Assembly (NCBI GenBank): GCA_012934845.2
Contig: WNNJ02001120.1
Span: forward strand, 1 to 64,000
Direction: 5' to 3'
From: Pomphorhynchus laevis
Lineage: Eukaryota; Acanthocephala; Palaeacanthocephala; Echinorhynchida; Pomphorhynchidae
Length of the DNA: 64,000 nucleotides
Shown: positions 13,701-28,700 of the stretch, one piece after another
Position numbering within the stretch: position 1 is the first letter of the stretch
Layout: every line of letters starts with the position of its first letter
Program-made: the position numbers and the translations under genes
Notes under the pieces: model-generated
What the model saw: the letters and a program-made list of their open reading frames with translations, nothing else
Told to the model about the DNA's origin: nothing
The model's database searches: none

Positions 13701-16700
13701 TATAATCGAATTATGGGAAAGCTATTTGATTTTTTAATTAAAAAAATTGACAAAAAGATTAAATTGTACATTTCTGCTTTGTTCATTGAATACGTTTTGT
13801 GAAATATCAAATATTATTTGACATATCATTATATAATTATGATATTATATTTGATCTATATAATTTAATCAAATCTGAAACTATTTTCTATGAAAAAAGC
13901 TGCAAGCATTACTGAAACTTCATGTGGCTATAGACTCTTCTTGGAAAGTATAGTTGGTAGAAGTTAGTAGACTTTTCTTGAAAATATATTTTTATTTCAA
14001 GAACAAATAAACTTTTCAACCAAAACAAATCTTACAGCAAGTGGAAATAATACGATTTTTTTTAAAAATATTAGTTTTTATTGAATAATTTTAAAATATT
14101 TTTGAAATTAAGAAATTAAGTTAAGTTTTTTTTGCAATTTTTGATAGGCATCACTGACTAGATACTTTTACGAAAATCTTAACTTTCCGTAAGCATCATG
14201 CATGTTTATGATTTAAATCAAGTGTATTATACTTTAAGCTAAACTCTATAGGAAAATTAGACAACTCTAAGCTAGCATTATAATATTTACTTTTACATTT
14301 TAAATGCATCTACATTCAATAATAAGTAATCGCTTTGCCTAAAAATAATTTTTGTAATATTTTAATGTTATAATTTTATTTAAAAAATACATTTCTGATG
14401 ATGTATCATTTAAAAATATTAAAATCTTAATTCGCTTATTTTAATTAATTCAGTGTTCTTATCAATCCTTTTACATATAATGCCACAATTCAACATATAC
14501 AATGATAATTCATATTTAGACATACATTTTAATCCATTATTTCAATATCCACTGTTATTATTTATGAATACTTGATTTGAATATTTTTATAAATAAGAAA
14601 TACACAATCCTTTATTTTCTCTAAATATATAAATTATGATTAAAAGCATAAAAATTTTGCCATGAAATCATTTAAACGTTATATAATTGAATATTTACAT
14701 ACTAATATTAATGCAGCATTTTCAAGACGTGCATATTTTATTTTGGTATTATGCTATCTTGATCCAAAATTACTTATTCTAAAATTACTTATCACGATTT
14801 ATGCTATTAACATTAGAAAATTTGAATTTTGTGATTAATTAATTTTTTAATTAATTAAATTCTTTGGTTAGCACGAAAATTAAATTATAATTTGCTGAAA
14901 TAATTATTTGTTTAAAAATGTTTTGCTTATAACACAACCTTTTGTACAATTAGAACAGGAAGATTCTGGAATTGTTCTATTTTCACGTACCGATTGTTTT
15001 CGAAACCAACTTCGAAATAGTGTGTTTGTGTATAAATCTATATCACGAGGAATTAGGTAATTCCTCGTGATAATTTACTCGGTATTATCACGAGTTCGTT
15101 TAAACTAACGTGCTAAATGCAACTAATTAGATTTAGCTTGAAAAATCATACAATTATAATAATTATATTTAATTAATAACAATTAATAATTAATAATGTT
15201 CTATTGAAATATATTGTAGACTTGAATCAATGTCTTTCTTCATATTAGTAAATGATGGTTTTATAGACATGATGTGAAAAAGATTTTCTTTATTATTGCA
15301 AACTTTCAACACACAGTGTCTTTTCCAGAAAGGACAAAAAATTTTAAAAGGTTTGCTTTAAAAGAGTTTACCTTTTCAAAAAGTTTGCTAAAAAGGACAC
15401 TGTGTGTTGAACGCTTGCAATAATAAAGATAACGTCTTTCCTATCATGTCTATAAATTAACTAAAAGAAATTAACTTTTTTCATATCATTTTCATCATTA
15501 ACTAAAAGAAATTAAAAACTTAAATATTTTACCTTTAAAAATCTTTTACAATAAATTGCGATTATTCTTAATTTATAAAGAATAATTGATTTTACTAAAT
15601 AAAAAAAACACTTTTCTTTTCTTTTTAGTTTCATCAAGATGTAGAAGTTTTTTTTAAATAAAATATATAAAGAAATTATTTTATATTTTTTGTTTATTTA
15701 TATTTTATTTATATTTTTATCTTCATTTTATTTTTATTTTTATTATGTTTTTATTATATTATTTTATTTTTATTATATTTATTTATATTTTTTATTTATT
15801 TATATTTTATTTATATTATTTGTTATGTATTGACAATGTGTTTATAAATCCGCTGAATCTATATAAATAAGGAGTTAAAGGTATCTTTGTATGAATTAAA
15901 CTACAAATGTATTTTTTATTGACTGCAGACACTAGATCAGGAGTCAAATAACATTCATCTAATAAAAACATTGAATAATCGATTTTCTGTTGCAGAAGTC
16001 ATAGCCTACTTTAATGCATACTTTAAAAAAGGTAATGTGGTTTTATTTTACATAATTAAGAAAATAATAATTGCATATAAGAGGTTTTGTAAAGAGAATA
16101 AAATCGATATGAGAAGATCATTTTACGAACAGATATCCCTTACTATTATTTTAATTGCGTTTTATTGCACTAACTTATATCACGTTATGATATTCAAAAC
16201 TTCTTTTTTTTACATATTATTTACTGTACCGTTCTATTGTTTCCATTACAGTTTTGTCTAATCAGTTAGAGAAGAAGGAGGAGACAGAAGAGGAAATTCA
16301 AGATAAATCTAGACTTGATAAAATCTGTCAGCAAAGCTTCAATTCGTCTAAGAAAACCACCGTTCACTTATCTCGAGTCCACGACAAAATGCACATTAGT
16401 AGAACTCAACAGTTTGAAAAGTACTAGACTGTATTGATTTTTAATCTGATATTTATTTGAATAGACCCAGTAGTGGAAATAGAAGGACCAATAAAGGTAG
16501 TGAGCGCACCAATATGACCTTGCCAGAAAAACCTGTGTCTCAGAGTAGACATGATTTAAGAAGAGCTGCTGTTCTCGAACGCAAACGAAAGCAGGAAGAA
16601 GAACTGAAGGTAATAATTTTAATTTATAGGTTCTTGCTATACCGAGCATTTGAATACCATTTAGGCTAAATTGGAAAGTATGAAGATCGAACAACAACGA

Positions 16701-19700
16701 AAATACGAACGTGTTGCGAATGCAAAACAGCAAGAAAAGGCATTAAAGTTAGCAATTTTATTTTTATAATTGACTATTTTGATATTACACAGAAATTCAG
16801 CAAAACAAAATTAAAATTTAATTTTTTCTTATGATTATTACTTGATACTTATGATATATCCTTCATAATTTGTCAATTAAGGTATGAAATCTATACATTC
16901 ATATTCAGAACGCAATTTAATTTATAAAATAAAGATTTTTTTTATTTTTCATTGACCCACTTAATTGACGATTTTAATTGACGATAACATATCGACGATA
17001 TGCCTAAATGCATGAATAATATGAATAAATGTATTTTTTTGACAAATAAATGCATTTTTAACAATAAATGCATTTTAATTAGCTGTTAAATTCGTTAAAT
17101 TTGACTATCGAGACTGTGGACAATAAATGTTTCAAAATGATTTTATGGATTTTAATTTCACCTTAAAAAATATTAAGGAATGCTTGATAAAATATTATTT
17201 ATTAGTATTTTGATATTAATTAGAGTATTTTAATAATTTTATTATATTATTTTAGTTAAAAACGCAAATCAATCAATTATAAATAATCAATTATTTATAT
17301 TTTGTAAATATTTGATTTTGATGATCCATTTTTCTTTATTGAATTTCGGGAACCGCAGATCCATCCGGAAATAATAATTTATAATTATTATATTAAATTA
17401 TACTTATATAAATTCATAATTATTATATTTATAATTATTATATTAAATAGTAATTAATTTTTTTAATTCATCTCCCCCGAGCCCATCTCAGAAATCTCAA
17501 ATATACCCGCTAGTCTAAAAAAGCTGGGGAACCCTGCTCTAATTAATAATTATAAGATCTAATATTATAATTATTAGATCAGTTGACTGAATCGTCGTAT
17601 TAAATAATTTTTTATATAATTTTTAATTTTTTTAAATAAAATTCATTAATATATTGATATTATTAATATGTAATATTTTCACATATTATGGCGACGAGTC
17701 TAATCAAATAAAAAGTTGAAGAAAAATAGAGATAGCAAAAAAGGAAAATAAATAAAGTAATCATCCTAATCAATTAAGTTTGAAAGTAATTCATAAATCT
17801 AACTAAACGTCTAAAACCATTTTAGACATTTTACCTTTTGACACTTGTATTGTTTCAGATTTTCTTGAAAATGGCTGCTGCTCGTAGCCGAAATATTGAA
17901 GATAAATTTAGTTTCTTCTTGTTGGGTTTGTCTTTCAGTTATAATCTAACTAATAAAGTTTCTAACTAAACTAATTAAGTAATAAATTTTTTGTTTGTAA
18001 TAAAAAATAATTTGTTAGTCATTATTATTACTATGACGAAAGTGGTAGTGCTGGTTCATCACTCAATGATGATATCACTAGAGATTTTCTAGTGCGTCAT
18101 TCACATGATTCTTTGATAGAGCCGTCTGCTAGTCATCCTCTGCATTTTAGCTGTGGGAAGGAACTGACACTGAAAAGTCATAGTGATGACGAAACGGCAT
18201 CTAGCAGTGTTTATCGTTGTTCTTCGCGTCTGGCTAAAATGACTAGCAAAAATTCACGCGGATTGGTATCACTCTCGTTTAGAGATATTTATAAAATAAT
18301 TTAACTTATTAATAAAATTTATATTTTATTACTACGACACTTTATTTTACTAATAAAGAGTTATGTTCGCGATAGAGGCACAATAAAATCAATTTACTCG
18401 ACTCAACATTGAGTAAACATGACATGTACATCTCAGTCTTAATGCATATCAATGATATTTTAATAAAACCATGAAGAATATTGATTTACTGAAAAAAATA
18501 TTTTAATAAATACTGTCATCATCATTGGATTTTTGAAAATAAAGCAATGCCACATATTTTCAAAGTTATTAGTTTTAACAGATTAGTTATTTGACCTTTT
18601 ATTAAATTACATTTTTAATAACAAATTATTGTTTATTAATATTTACATAATACTAAAATCATATTATTAATATTTATTAATTTTTAGTTTAGCCAAATAT
18701 AATATTTTTAAGATTCTTTTTAATTAATAATAATTCTTTTTTAATTAATTAATATTAATAATATTAATATTATAATAATTAATTAATAATTAATATTAAT
18801 TAATTTATAGTTTAGTTATTATTTAGTTTTATTATTATTATTTTATTATTAATTTAATTATTCAATTTTATTTAATTTTTATTTTTAATATTTCGCTAAC
18901 TTCTCTTAACATCATCAGAAAAATATTTGTATTATAATAAATTATAATATTTGTAATATTATATTATAGTAATATTTTATAATTCATGTACGCATCGATA
19001 TATCAAATTTTGATTTTTCAAAAATAAAGTATGCTTTATTTAGATTTTTTAAAATGATATTTGAAATTATTTCTTAAATTCAAAGTATTATAGATAAATA
19101 ATTTAATTAACAAATTATTTAATAAATAATTTAGTTACATATAAATTAGACAATTTATTTGGTATTATTTCTTCAACTTTTAATTTCGAAATAATTGGAA
19201 AACAATTGCAACTGCTTTGAATTAAAAGTTTGTCAGACAATATTTTACTACGAATGTTTTGAAACATTTGGGCAATTTTTTGCAAATGCATTTTGATTTT
19301 ATATCGATTATATATATATATTTAATAATCGATATGATATTTAAATCGATTATTAGCGTAATTTAAAATATTTAAATTTGCTAATTTAATTTTAATTATG
19401 ATATAAATTATAGCTATAATATTATGGTAATAATATTATATGGATTATATTATAATATATATTATATAAAATTATATTTTTATATTATAGTAACATTTTA
19501 TAATTCATGTGCACATCAAGAAATTAAATATTGATCATTCATTTTAATGTAATCTAATATGCTGGCATTTTGGGCAAACATTTAACAAATATCATTCAAT
19601 TTGAACTGAACAAAAGATAGAGTACAATTGTATTGGTTGATAGCAAACAGGTTCTATTTATTAGATATCGTTGCGTTTTAAAATATTGATACGATTTTAT

Positions 19701-22700
19701 AATAAAATACTAAAATGCTTTATTTAAATATTTAATATTTAAATAAAATTTTAATATTTTAATTCTTTATTTTTTAATATTTTCATTTTTTAATATTTAG
19801 AAATTATCAATGTGCAAACAACCAACCTTCTAAGCAAAGTAAGTATCTTATATGTGCTGCTGTGACGTGCGTGTGCATGTTTAATTGTGTAATTCTTGAT
19901 GTAAAATATTTGATTTGTGATAATAACGTTAATGTCAGCCCTCAGCTGACAATAATTATTTGTCTGTCTTTTACCATATGTCTTTATTTTATCTGTCTTG
20001 TAGAATAAATGTTTATAGAATAAATAACATTTCGAATTGTAATTCCTCAATTTATGTATTTATGTATTTTACCATTAAAATTAAATGCTACTTCTATTTT
20101 TATTATCCATCCATATACATTATTCATAAACTAGTATTTTGTCTTGTCGAATACTTATTTGATCGATAATTATAAATAATTAATGCCACTATGTCATATT
20201 TTCTTGACCAATGAAAATCCAATTTTTTATGTTCCAAAATATTTGGTTTCCTGCTTAAAGTAATATCTTTATTTTAATTTGTATTTTATTACAAATTCGT
20301 GAGTATTTTATTTGCAAAAATGGCAATTTTGAACATAAACTGAAAATCAAAATAAATGTATTTGATTAATTAAATGTTTAAACCAAAACATTTAATTGTA
20401 TAATTATACTCTTAAATAATTATACATTTATAATTTACACACTAAATTTATAAATTAAATTATAATTATTCATTTATTTAAATTTAAAAAACAAATTTAT
20501 CAATTATAATTTTGAATTCGTTATTGCTATTTTCCTTTATTTCCAATTAAGGAAAAATCGAAATAAATTTAAATAAAAACAATTTCATATAATAAACAGA
20601 AGGTCTTCGTTTCGGGCAAAATAATTTAAACGATCAATAAAACATTTGACTTATCTAAACAAAAAATTATGTGGTTCTCCGTTATTCAATTGAAGCCAAC
20701 CATTTTGATAGCGACGATGATAAGTATATCGGTATAGTTCGTAGCTGATTATTATAGAGGGGAATTGTAAGCAATTAAAGAAAATAACTTGGAATATATC
20801 CTAGCAATAAGAACATGGAATATTGAATTATATTTTTTAATGATAAATCCCATTATTAATGCCATTTATATAAGTATTCGAATATAGTATTATATAAGTA
20901 TATAAGTATTATACCTGACATTTCCTACTATTTGAGTTAAAATTAAATATTAAATAATCAATAAAATATTTAATTTTAATATTAATATTAAATATAACAT
21001 TTCTTAATTTTTCATGATAATTGTTTGTACATCACACCACCTCCGAATTTGCTATAATGCCATCACTCATTTTAACCCCAAACGTGTTGTTTCCTGAGCT
21101 ACTATATGCATGTAAATGTTTCACCTGCATGTACTGTGTGATCTTGTGTTGTTGTATCACCAAGTTGTAAGTTTACTGCAAATTCGCAATTGTAAATTCA
21201 CAGATACAGCGGATAAACCAGAAATACCTAAATTTTATAATTACATGACATCTACGGCTGCGACGAGAGCGCGATGCAATATCGATATGCTTAGTACTCA
21301 CAGGGAACAACATTATTCGCATAGATCGTGCTGTCCTAGATTTAATGGAGGACAAAATGGTATGTTGCATCATTCTGTAGCTCAAAATGTTTCATCAATT
21401 CAAACATGTACAGGTAGCCTTATTTGTTTATATTATACACCTGATCATCCATCAAAGGATGTAGGAAACGTTATTTTTAATAAGGTTAATAAAAAATTAT
21501 AATTTATTATTTTTATTTTTTATTAAAAATTGAATATAACTAAAGCTTTAATTATTCACAAATCATCAATCATTTTACAATAATCATTTAGTAATTGATT
21601 TTATTTATTAAAAGTATAAAATTTCTTTAAGAAAATCACTTATATGAGTTTACTAGATTTTAGATGATTTTAATTAAAATTTGGCTAATTTAATTATTTA
21701 TTTAAATAATTTTGTTATTAATTAAATCATTAATTAGTAATTTAAGTAATTAAGTTAAATTATTAATTCGGCATCATTTATTTATCATTCGATAAATAAA
21801 TTAATGCAAATGTGCATTGAAAATAATTGTGATAAAATGATTCTAATTTAATAAAAATGGTTTCTAATTAATAATGCAAACAGTAATTAGTCACTTGTTA
21901 ATTCTGTAAATGTTGAGAATTTTTAACAATGAATTGTTTTGGTAAAAAATGTCGTTATTAAATATTGCGCTGCCAATGCTCAGCCTTAGTAATAATTTTG
22001 CAATGATGTATTCATTTAGACTTTGTCTTTATTGATAAAAATTACATTGTTTTAAGAAAATCACATTTTACATTAAATTTCATATTATTTAATTAGATTT
22101 TAGACGAGTTTAGATGATTTCGAGATTTTAGTTGATTTTAATATCGAAATAGAAATAAAATTTATAATTAATACTTAAAGTTTGAAATTTTAAGTTTAGA
22201 TGCTTTTTATTAAAAGCGATAGAACAAATAATGGCATAGAACGAATTTTCATTTTATTCCTTTGATACTAACTTTTTTAATTAATATTAATTAAATTTAA
22301 TTTTGATTTTAATTTTTAATTAAATTTGATTTTATAAAAATTTAATTTTCTGTTAACTACGCAATTTTGAATTTACTTTAACGAATTTATAATGTAAATT
22401 ACAATCTTTTACGTTAAAAATATTTTCAAACGATCAAACGAAAATAGGAATCGTTGATTTTTTTATATTTCGCTAGTTTCTTCCAGCATCAGATAAAATT
22501 TTAAAGAAATTAATTAATACTGCAAGCTCGGAGTCGTTATGTTGCTGCGGTCCTACGCTCTCAATAATTATATCTAGTTTATGTCTATAAGCTAGAGATA
22601 CATAAAAGTATTTCTATATACTTGTATATAAGTATTTTTAATAAAAACGGTTTAATTTTCAATTCAGAGAGTTTATGTAGAATTTCAATTTAAATGTATT

Positions 22701-25700
22701 ATTATAAAATTATTATTAATTTTATTTCTACATAACAGCAGTTAAATCTTCTTGATATCGATCAAGGAAGTTACTTTTATCCTAAGCAGTTAGTCTTTGG
22801 TGTATTTTGCAAAAATTTTGTATGACATAATGCAAAATCGTTTGAATTCGGCACATAACGGTTGTCCTTTAATAAAAATTGTCGAAATTGAATAAAGAAA
22901 TTATTCAATTTCTAAGACAAATGTAAAAAACTAGCGTTTCTATTTGATTAGTAAAGTTGTCATTTGTAGAAGGAATTAGAAAATGAAATTTTTAGGAATA
23001 TAATAAAAAAGAACAAATACTTTGAAGTATAAAAGAATCATAAGTATACAATTATTTTTAATTTAGAACGGAATTAATTTTAATTTAGAATTATTTTTAA
23101 TTTAATTGATTTTTAATTGCCATTGTATTAATATTAAATAATGATATTATTGATATTATAATGACATTGATATTATAATGACATTATTGTATTAATATTA
23201 ATAATGTTGTCATGTTATTAATTTTGATTTTACACAACCACAGTCCTTCAAATATTGTTAATATCTCTAAATATTTTTAAATATTTATAATTTGTATTTT
23301 ATAATTTGTATCTTGTATTTGTAATATAATTATATAATTATTTATATTAACAATAATATGAAGATGCTATTTCGCAGCCTAACTCTTTATATCATATAAT
23401 TGTTAATAATTATTATATTAATTAGTATGAACTTCATAAATCGATCATAATCTCACCATAAAACATTTATGCTTTATGGAAGTACATACATTTATATTTT
23501 AAATCAAATATAAATGTTCATTAAATATAATATTTTATTTATAAATGCGCATTTTTAAATTATATTTATTTATGAATATTCATAAAACGTTTACACATTT
23601 ATACTGGCAATGTGTTGTGGGCTAAAATAATTTCATATTATTTTATCACTCAATAATTTCATATTTTTATTAATTAACGTTTTATTACGTAAATAAATTT
23701 AATATATGAATTTAATGTTGTTTCAAATCAATTAGGAACATTAAATTTGCAATTTAATATACAATTAATATTTCTGAGAAGATTGATTTTAACAATGACA
23801 TATGTGAATCATATGTCACATAACAACGTGAAAAAAATCCTAGAAGTCCCGATAGTCAGCAATGGAAACGAGCTGGAATCTCTGCTTAAGGGTTGACTCA
23901 AATGGTTAATTAGCAGATATTCCACTACATAATGAGTTATTACCCGAATATCTTAAAAGTTTAAACTTGGAGGTGTAATTAAACATGTAAAAAATTAATT
24001 GAATTTTTTTAAATCAGATGAGTTTGTATTTTATACAAATAAATTAAGAATAAAGAATTATATATTATTATACAATTAATAATTTATTATTAATTATATA
24101 TTATTTTTTTATTATAATTTTTTTAGCCAAAAGGATTTATACATTTAAGGTTGCCCGCAAATGGGCCCTGTATTATACCAGTTTTTATATGAATTTTGTG
24201 TTGATCGTGGTATGCGGAACGCCAGAGAGCACATTTTTGCGAGGGAGACTCCTATTTGGCGACGTAACTTCGCTATGTTTTCCGCGTATGAGCGATTCCC
24301 TCTAGCGGTAGCCGATGCTGCTACCCGCTTCAGCACTGCACTCATTTCAACTCCAGTACCTCCAGAAGAGGAAATTATCAAGGGAGCAAATCCAGCTCGT
24401 TCGAATGTGTTTACACGCTCTACATACTTCGCACGCTTTCTGTTCTCGTGATACACAAATGTGCTCTCTGGGCTGCGTGAGGCATTTGACGGAGCGTGGA
24501 TGTTGAAAATTGAGACGTCAAAGAACGTCCGCTCTGTCGGGATACCAAATAACCCAGTACAAGCCAAGTCTAGACGAGCATTGCGGTCTTTGCAAGTAGA
24601 TGCCGTTTTAAATGAATAATTTGATTCTATTGGTGTCAGCAGAGGCTCTGTTACGATATTTTGACTTGCACCTAATAACAAGTTTCGCAGGAGATCACGA
24701 ATCGCATTGTGTCTGATTATTGTCTTGCCAGATAGACGACAAGAGAGAGTGTGAGTAACAGAATTATCCTCCCCACAAACGCATGTCTTAAACGCGTTGA
24801 CAAGTGGCCATCCGTATCTTGTTGACAAACCATCATAAAACTCCTCGCGACGTAGTCTGTATAACCGATCATCGTTAACCCTGGCAGAAAGCCAAGTAGA
24901 AGAGCCTTTTATTGTCGCGTGCATTAACGAATTACGAAAAAATTTGTCGCTCCCATCCACAATTTCGGAAAACAAGGAGTCTGAAATATGCTTCTTTATT
25001 CTTCTAATTTCCGCTGCTACTATAGTCTGAGCTTTGTTTAGTTCAACTCCCGTTAAACCACTTTCAAGTGGATTACACATAGCCTCCGACCACTGCCACT
25101 CACGCAAGACAAAATCTGAAGGATCCGTAATGCCCATTCCACCCCTGCTTGTCGGCAAAGCAATAATCCGTCTCATTTGATCTGATATAAGTTGTTGACC
25201 GGTGAGATTTGGTAGAAGGCACTTTTTTATTTTCTGTTCCAATTTTCCACGTCCTTACCTTCGAAGCGACATGCCCTAAAATTGTGAGTCCATTTGTGTT
25301 GGAGTGACACCATGTAGGCGGAATATGCGAGCTGCGAATCGATTTTCGCAATTTCTGCTAGTCGTTGGATCATCATCTAATTCTCTATTTTGTCATCCAG
25401 CCATGATTTTTCATATTCGGCTGATCCAATAGGACATCCCAGGACTTCAACGCCCGTGTTGGTCACTGACACATCCAAGGCATTGAACAATGATTTTGTT
25501 TCACTATTTTCGGAGGGAACAAATATTTTACATTTCCTAGCATTGACAAAGAAGCCATATTGAGGTCCAAGTGTTTGCATCCTCTCCAAATATCCCGCAA
25601 GATCATTCGCTGTTCCTACGCAAGACACATCATCTGCATACCATTTTTGCTGGATATTTGGAAAAGCATGTTTTAATTTTTCCATCAGAGGAAGAGTTGC

Positions 25701-28700
25701 TGCAGCAAAGGCAACCATTGACAGCGGGTCCCCCTGTGTAAAACCCTCTTGGGATCTCATTGTTTCACCGTCAATTATCATAGTGGGATCATCATGATAA
25801 GTGTTTGTTAAAATGTTAACTAGTGGTAGACACACACTACTCATATTAGCCAAAGCAAGTTTTCTATTAACGCGATTGAACGCGTTGTCAGAGTCTATAA
25901 GCAGCAAGCATTTGTTATTATGTTCAAATATGCACGACCGAATGTACCGAACCACATACTCCCGGCCACAACGTTGTCCCGCACATAATTGTGTATTTCC
26001 TGCAACTGATTGTATGTGCATAGAAATCGTTCTAATGACGACTCTGGCCATTATCCTATAATACACTTCGCCAATCCCGATAGGCCTAATTCCATCAGAC
26101 TTTTCTAAGGCAATCAACCTTGAGGCAACCAAAGCTACAGTTGATTCTCGTGGAACAATTTCAGAGGCTAAACGTCTTGTCATACCAGCTAATGCCTCGG
26201 CCAGCTTATCAGAATCGCGGTCAAACGATATCAGCATTTGTTTCCATGTTTGCGCGTCCACACCTGATGGCCCGGCTGCACCTGTCGTCTTCTTTGCCAT
26301 CGATACTATATCCGCTCCCGTTATTTGATTGAATAAAGTGACATGAAACGGAAGTGTTCCTATCATAAAGTGCTTGATCAAACCTTCTTCGTGTAAATTC
26401 ATGCTATGTGGATGTTTCTCACTTAAGGCCTGTTTGACAGTTAACTGCCCAACTTTTTCGTTCAATTTAAGACACTTGCCAAATGATGCTTTCCCATCAA
26501 GAGTTCTCACTGCTCCACCGATATTGCCTCTGAGCATGAGTCGTGTGAACGTCTTGTGCCAATTTTCCTCAACCTGATAATTTCCTTTCCCGTCTTTTGT
26601 ATGTTGAAGGTAACGAGCCTCATCTAATAAATATTGAATCTTACTAGCGCGCCACAAATCGATCCTTTGACGCAGAGCTTTTCGTACAATACTTGTTTTC
26701 CGAGATTGCAAACGCTGGAGAACGCACTGACACAATATGGTTACTTTTTTTAAAGCGCATTCTTGATCTATATCTGTGCAAGCAATTTCGAACAGCGCTG
26801 TTAGTTCGCCTATAAACTCTCTACTTTCGTTACACCTTGGCAATACACAACTGTTTAGACGCCATTTGACAACTTCTTCGTATATAGAATCCAAAAAAAA
26901 CCGATTTTGACAGAATAACGCTTGACTCTTCATCGCTATTTTGCTGTTCATCTGTTGTTTGAGTGATGTTTGAGACGCGAGAAAAACAGTAGACTGAGTT
27001 TTCTGCCTGACTATTGCGTTCATTTATATCAATCGAAGCTACTGCCAGAGTTGGTCAAGCGTTGTTGCAACATTGCGCCCGGCAGTTTACGCATGGGGTC
27101 TTGAACTTAGAGCATCTACATCTCTTACATTTGGCAACATGACCGTTACATGTGCAGCAAAGTATTTGGTTCGACGGCTTACCTCTGACCATTGTTGTTA
27201 ATGAACTTATTCTTTTTCTCTTCTTTTCGAAGCTGGACGATCTGAAAGTGTATGTTTATTAGAAACCAAATTTTTTTAAAGGTTATGTATTATTATATAA
27301 TTAATAATATATATAAATTAAGAATAAAGATAAATTATAAATAATAAATAATTGTAAAAGATATTATAACATTAATATGTATAAATTAAAATTTAAAATT
27401 GAAATTTAAAATAAAAGTCAATTTTTATGAATTTACTAATAAATAACAGACTATGTATCATAATAAATAAAAATTTTATTGTTGACTCTAATAAAAACCA
27501 TAATTTTGATATATACAAAATCCATGACGATTTGTTCATTTTTATACATTTTATGTAGCTCCTGTATTTTTAAAATTAATAATAGCGCTAAATTCGTTGG
27601 AATGTTTTCATAATGTATTAATTAATTCAACTAACTGAGTCTACGTATTTAATATAATTATAAAATAAAAATAAACAAAGATAAATAAATAAAAATAATA
27701 ATGCTAAATCAATAAATCAAAACTTAATAATTAGATAATAAATAATTAGAAATAATTGCTATAAGATTTAATATAACTTATATCAAGTTAAAAATAAATG
27801 GATATTTAAAATAAAAGTCAAAATAAAAGGATTAAAGGTCATTAGGAAGTACTGCTATGCTATCAGGTATTGGCCTTTAGTCATCGAATCTACATAATAG
27901 CGTGGCCATAACTGATTTTTACAGAAAATTGTAAACATTATTGAAAAAATATATATATTTTAATAAAAAATTTAATAATTTTAAATTTAATAATTAAATT
28001 TAATATTTTTTTTTCAATTAATTTGATCTTTAGGAAAGATCAAATTAATGAAGATATGTATACAGAACTTACTAAATTAAAGGATAACTATATAATAACA
28101 ACTATTGATAAAGCTAGTAATAACTTTGTCTTCATATGCAAAAAGCTTTATTATGATATACTAATGAAAGAGGTTAATTCTAATGATTTAAATGTAAATC
28201 CAACATATGAACGTAGTGAGTTGAGTTTAGAAACAATTATTACAAGTCACTGTTCTATAATGGATAAAAAGGGTATAAAAATTGAATCAGATAATAAAAC
28301 TATACCTTTATTATACTTGAATGCAAAATTACATAAATCTAATAAAACCTAGGTTCGTATGTAATGATTTTAAATGCACATTAAAACCACTTTCTGTTTA
28401 TATGAATAAAATACTTAAAGTAATTAAAGCACACTTTAAAAAATATTGCAAGGTAATCGAAATTAATACTGGTATAAAACACTATTTCATTATTAATTCT
28501 ACAAAAGAATTTTTAGAACACACAAGAAGAATAAATTTTCAAAATATAAATACGTACGATTTTTGTACGTTTTATACAAATCTAGATTTAGTAGATATTA
28601 AAGATGCATTAGAAAAATTAATTAATCTTATATTCAGAAAAAGATATACATATATATGTTATAATAATTATAACGCCTATCTAACAAAAATTATACCATC

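Noticed and set aside
15996-16031. Exon-like segment with good acceptor and donor before the 16252 exon
   Set aside because: Joining it after the first coding exon makes a stop at the junction, while skipping it keeps the frame.
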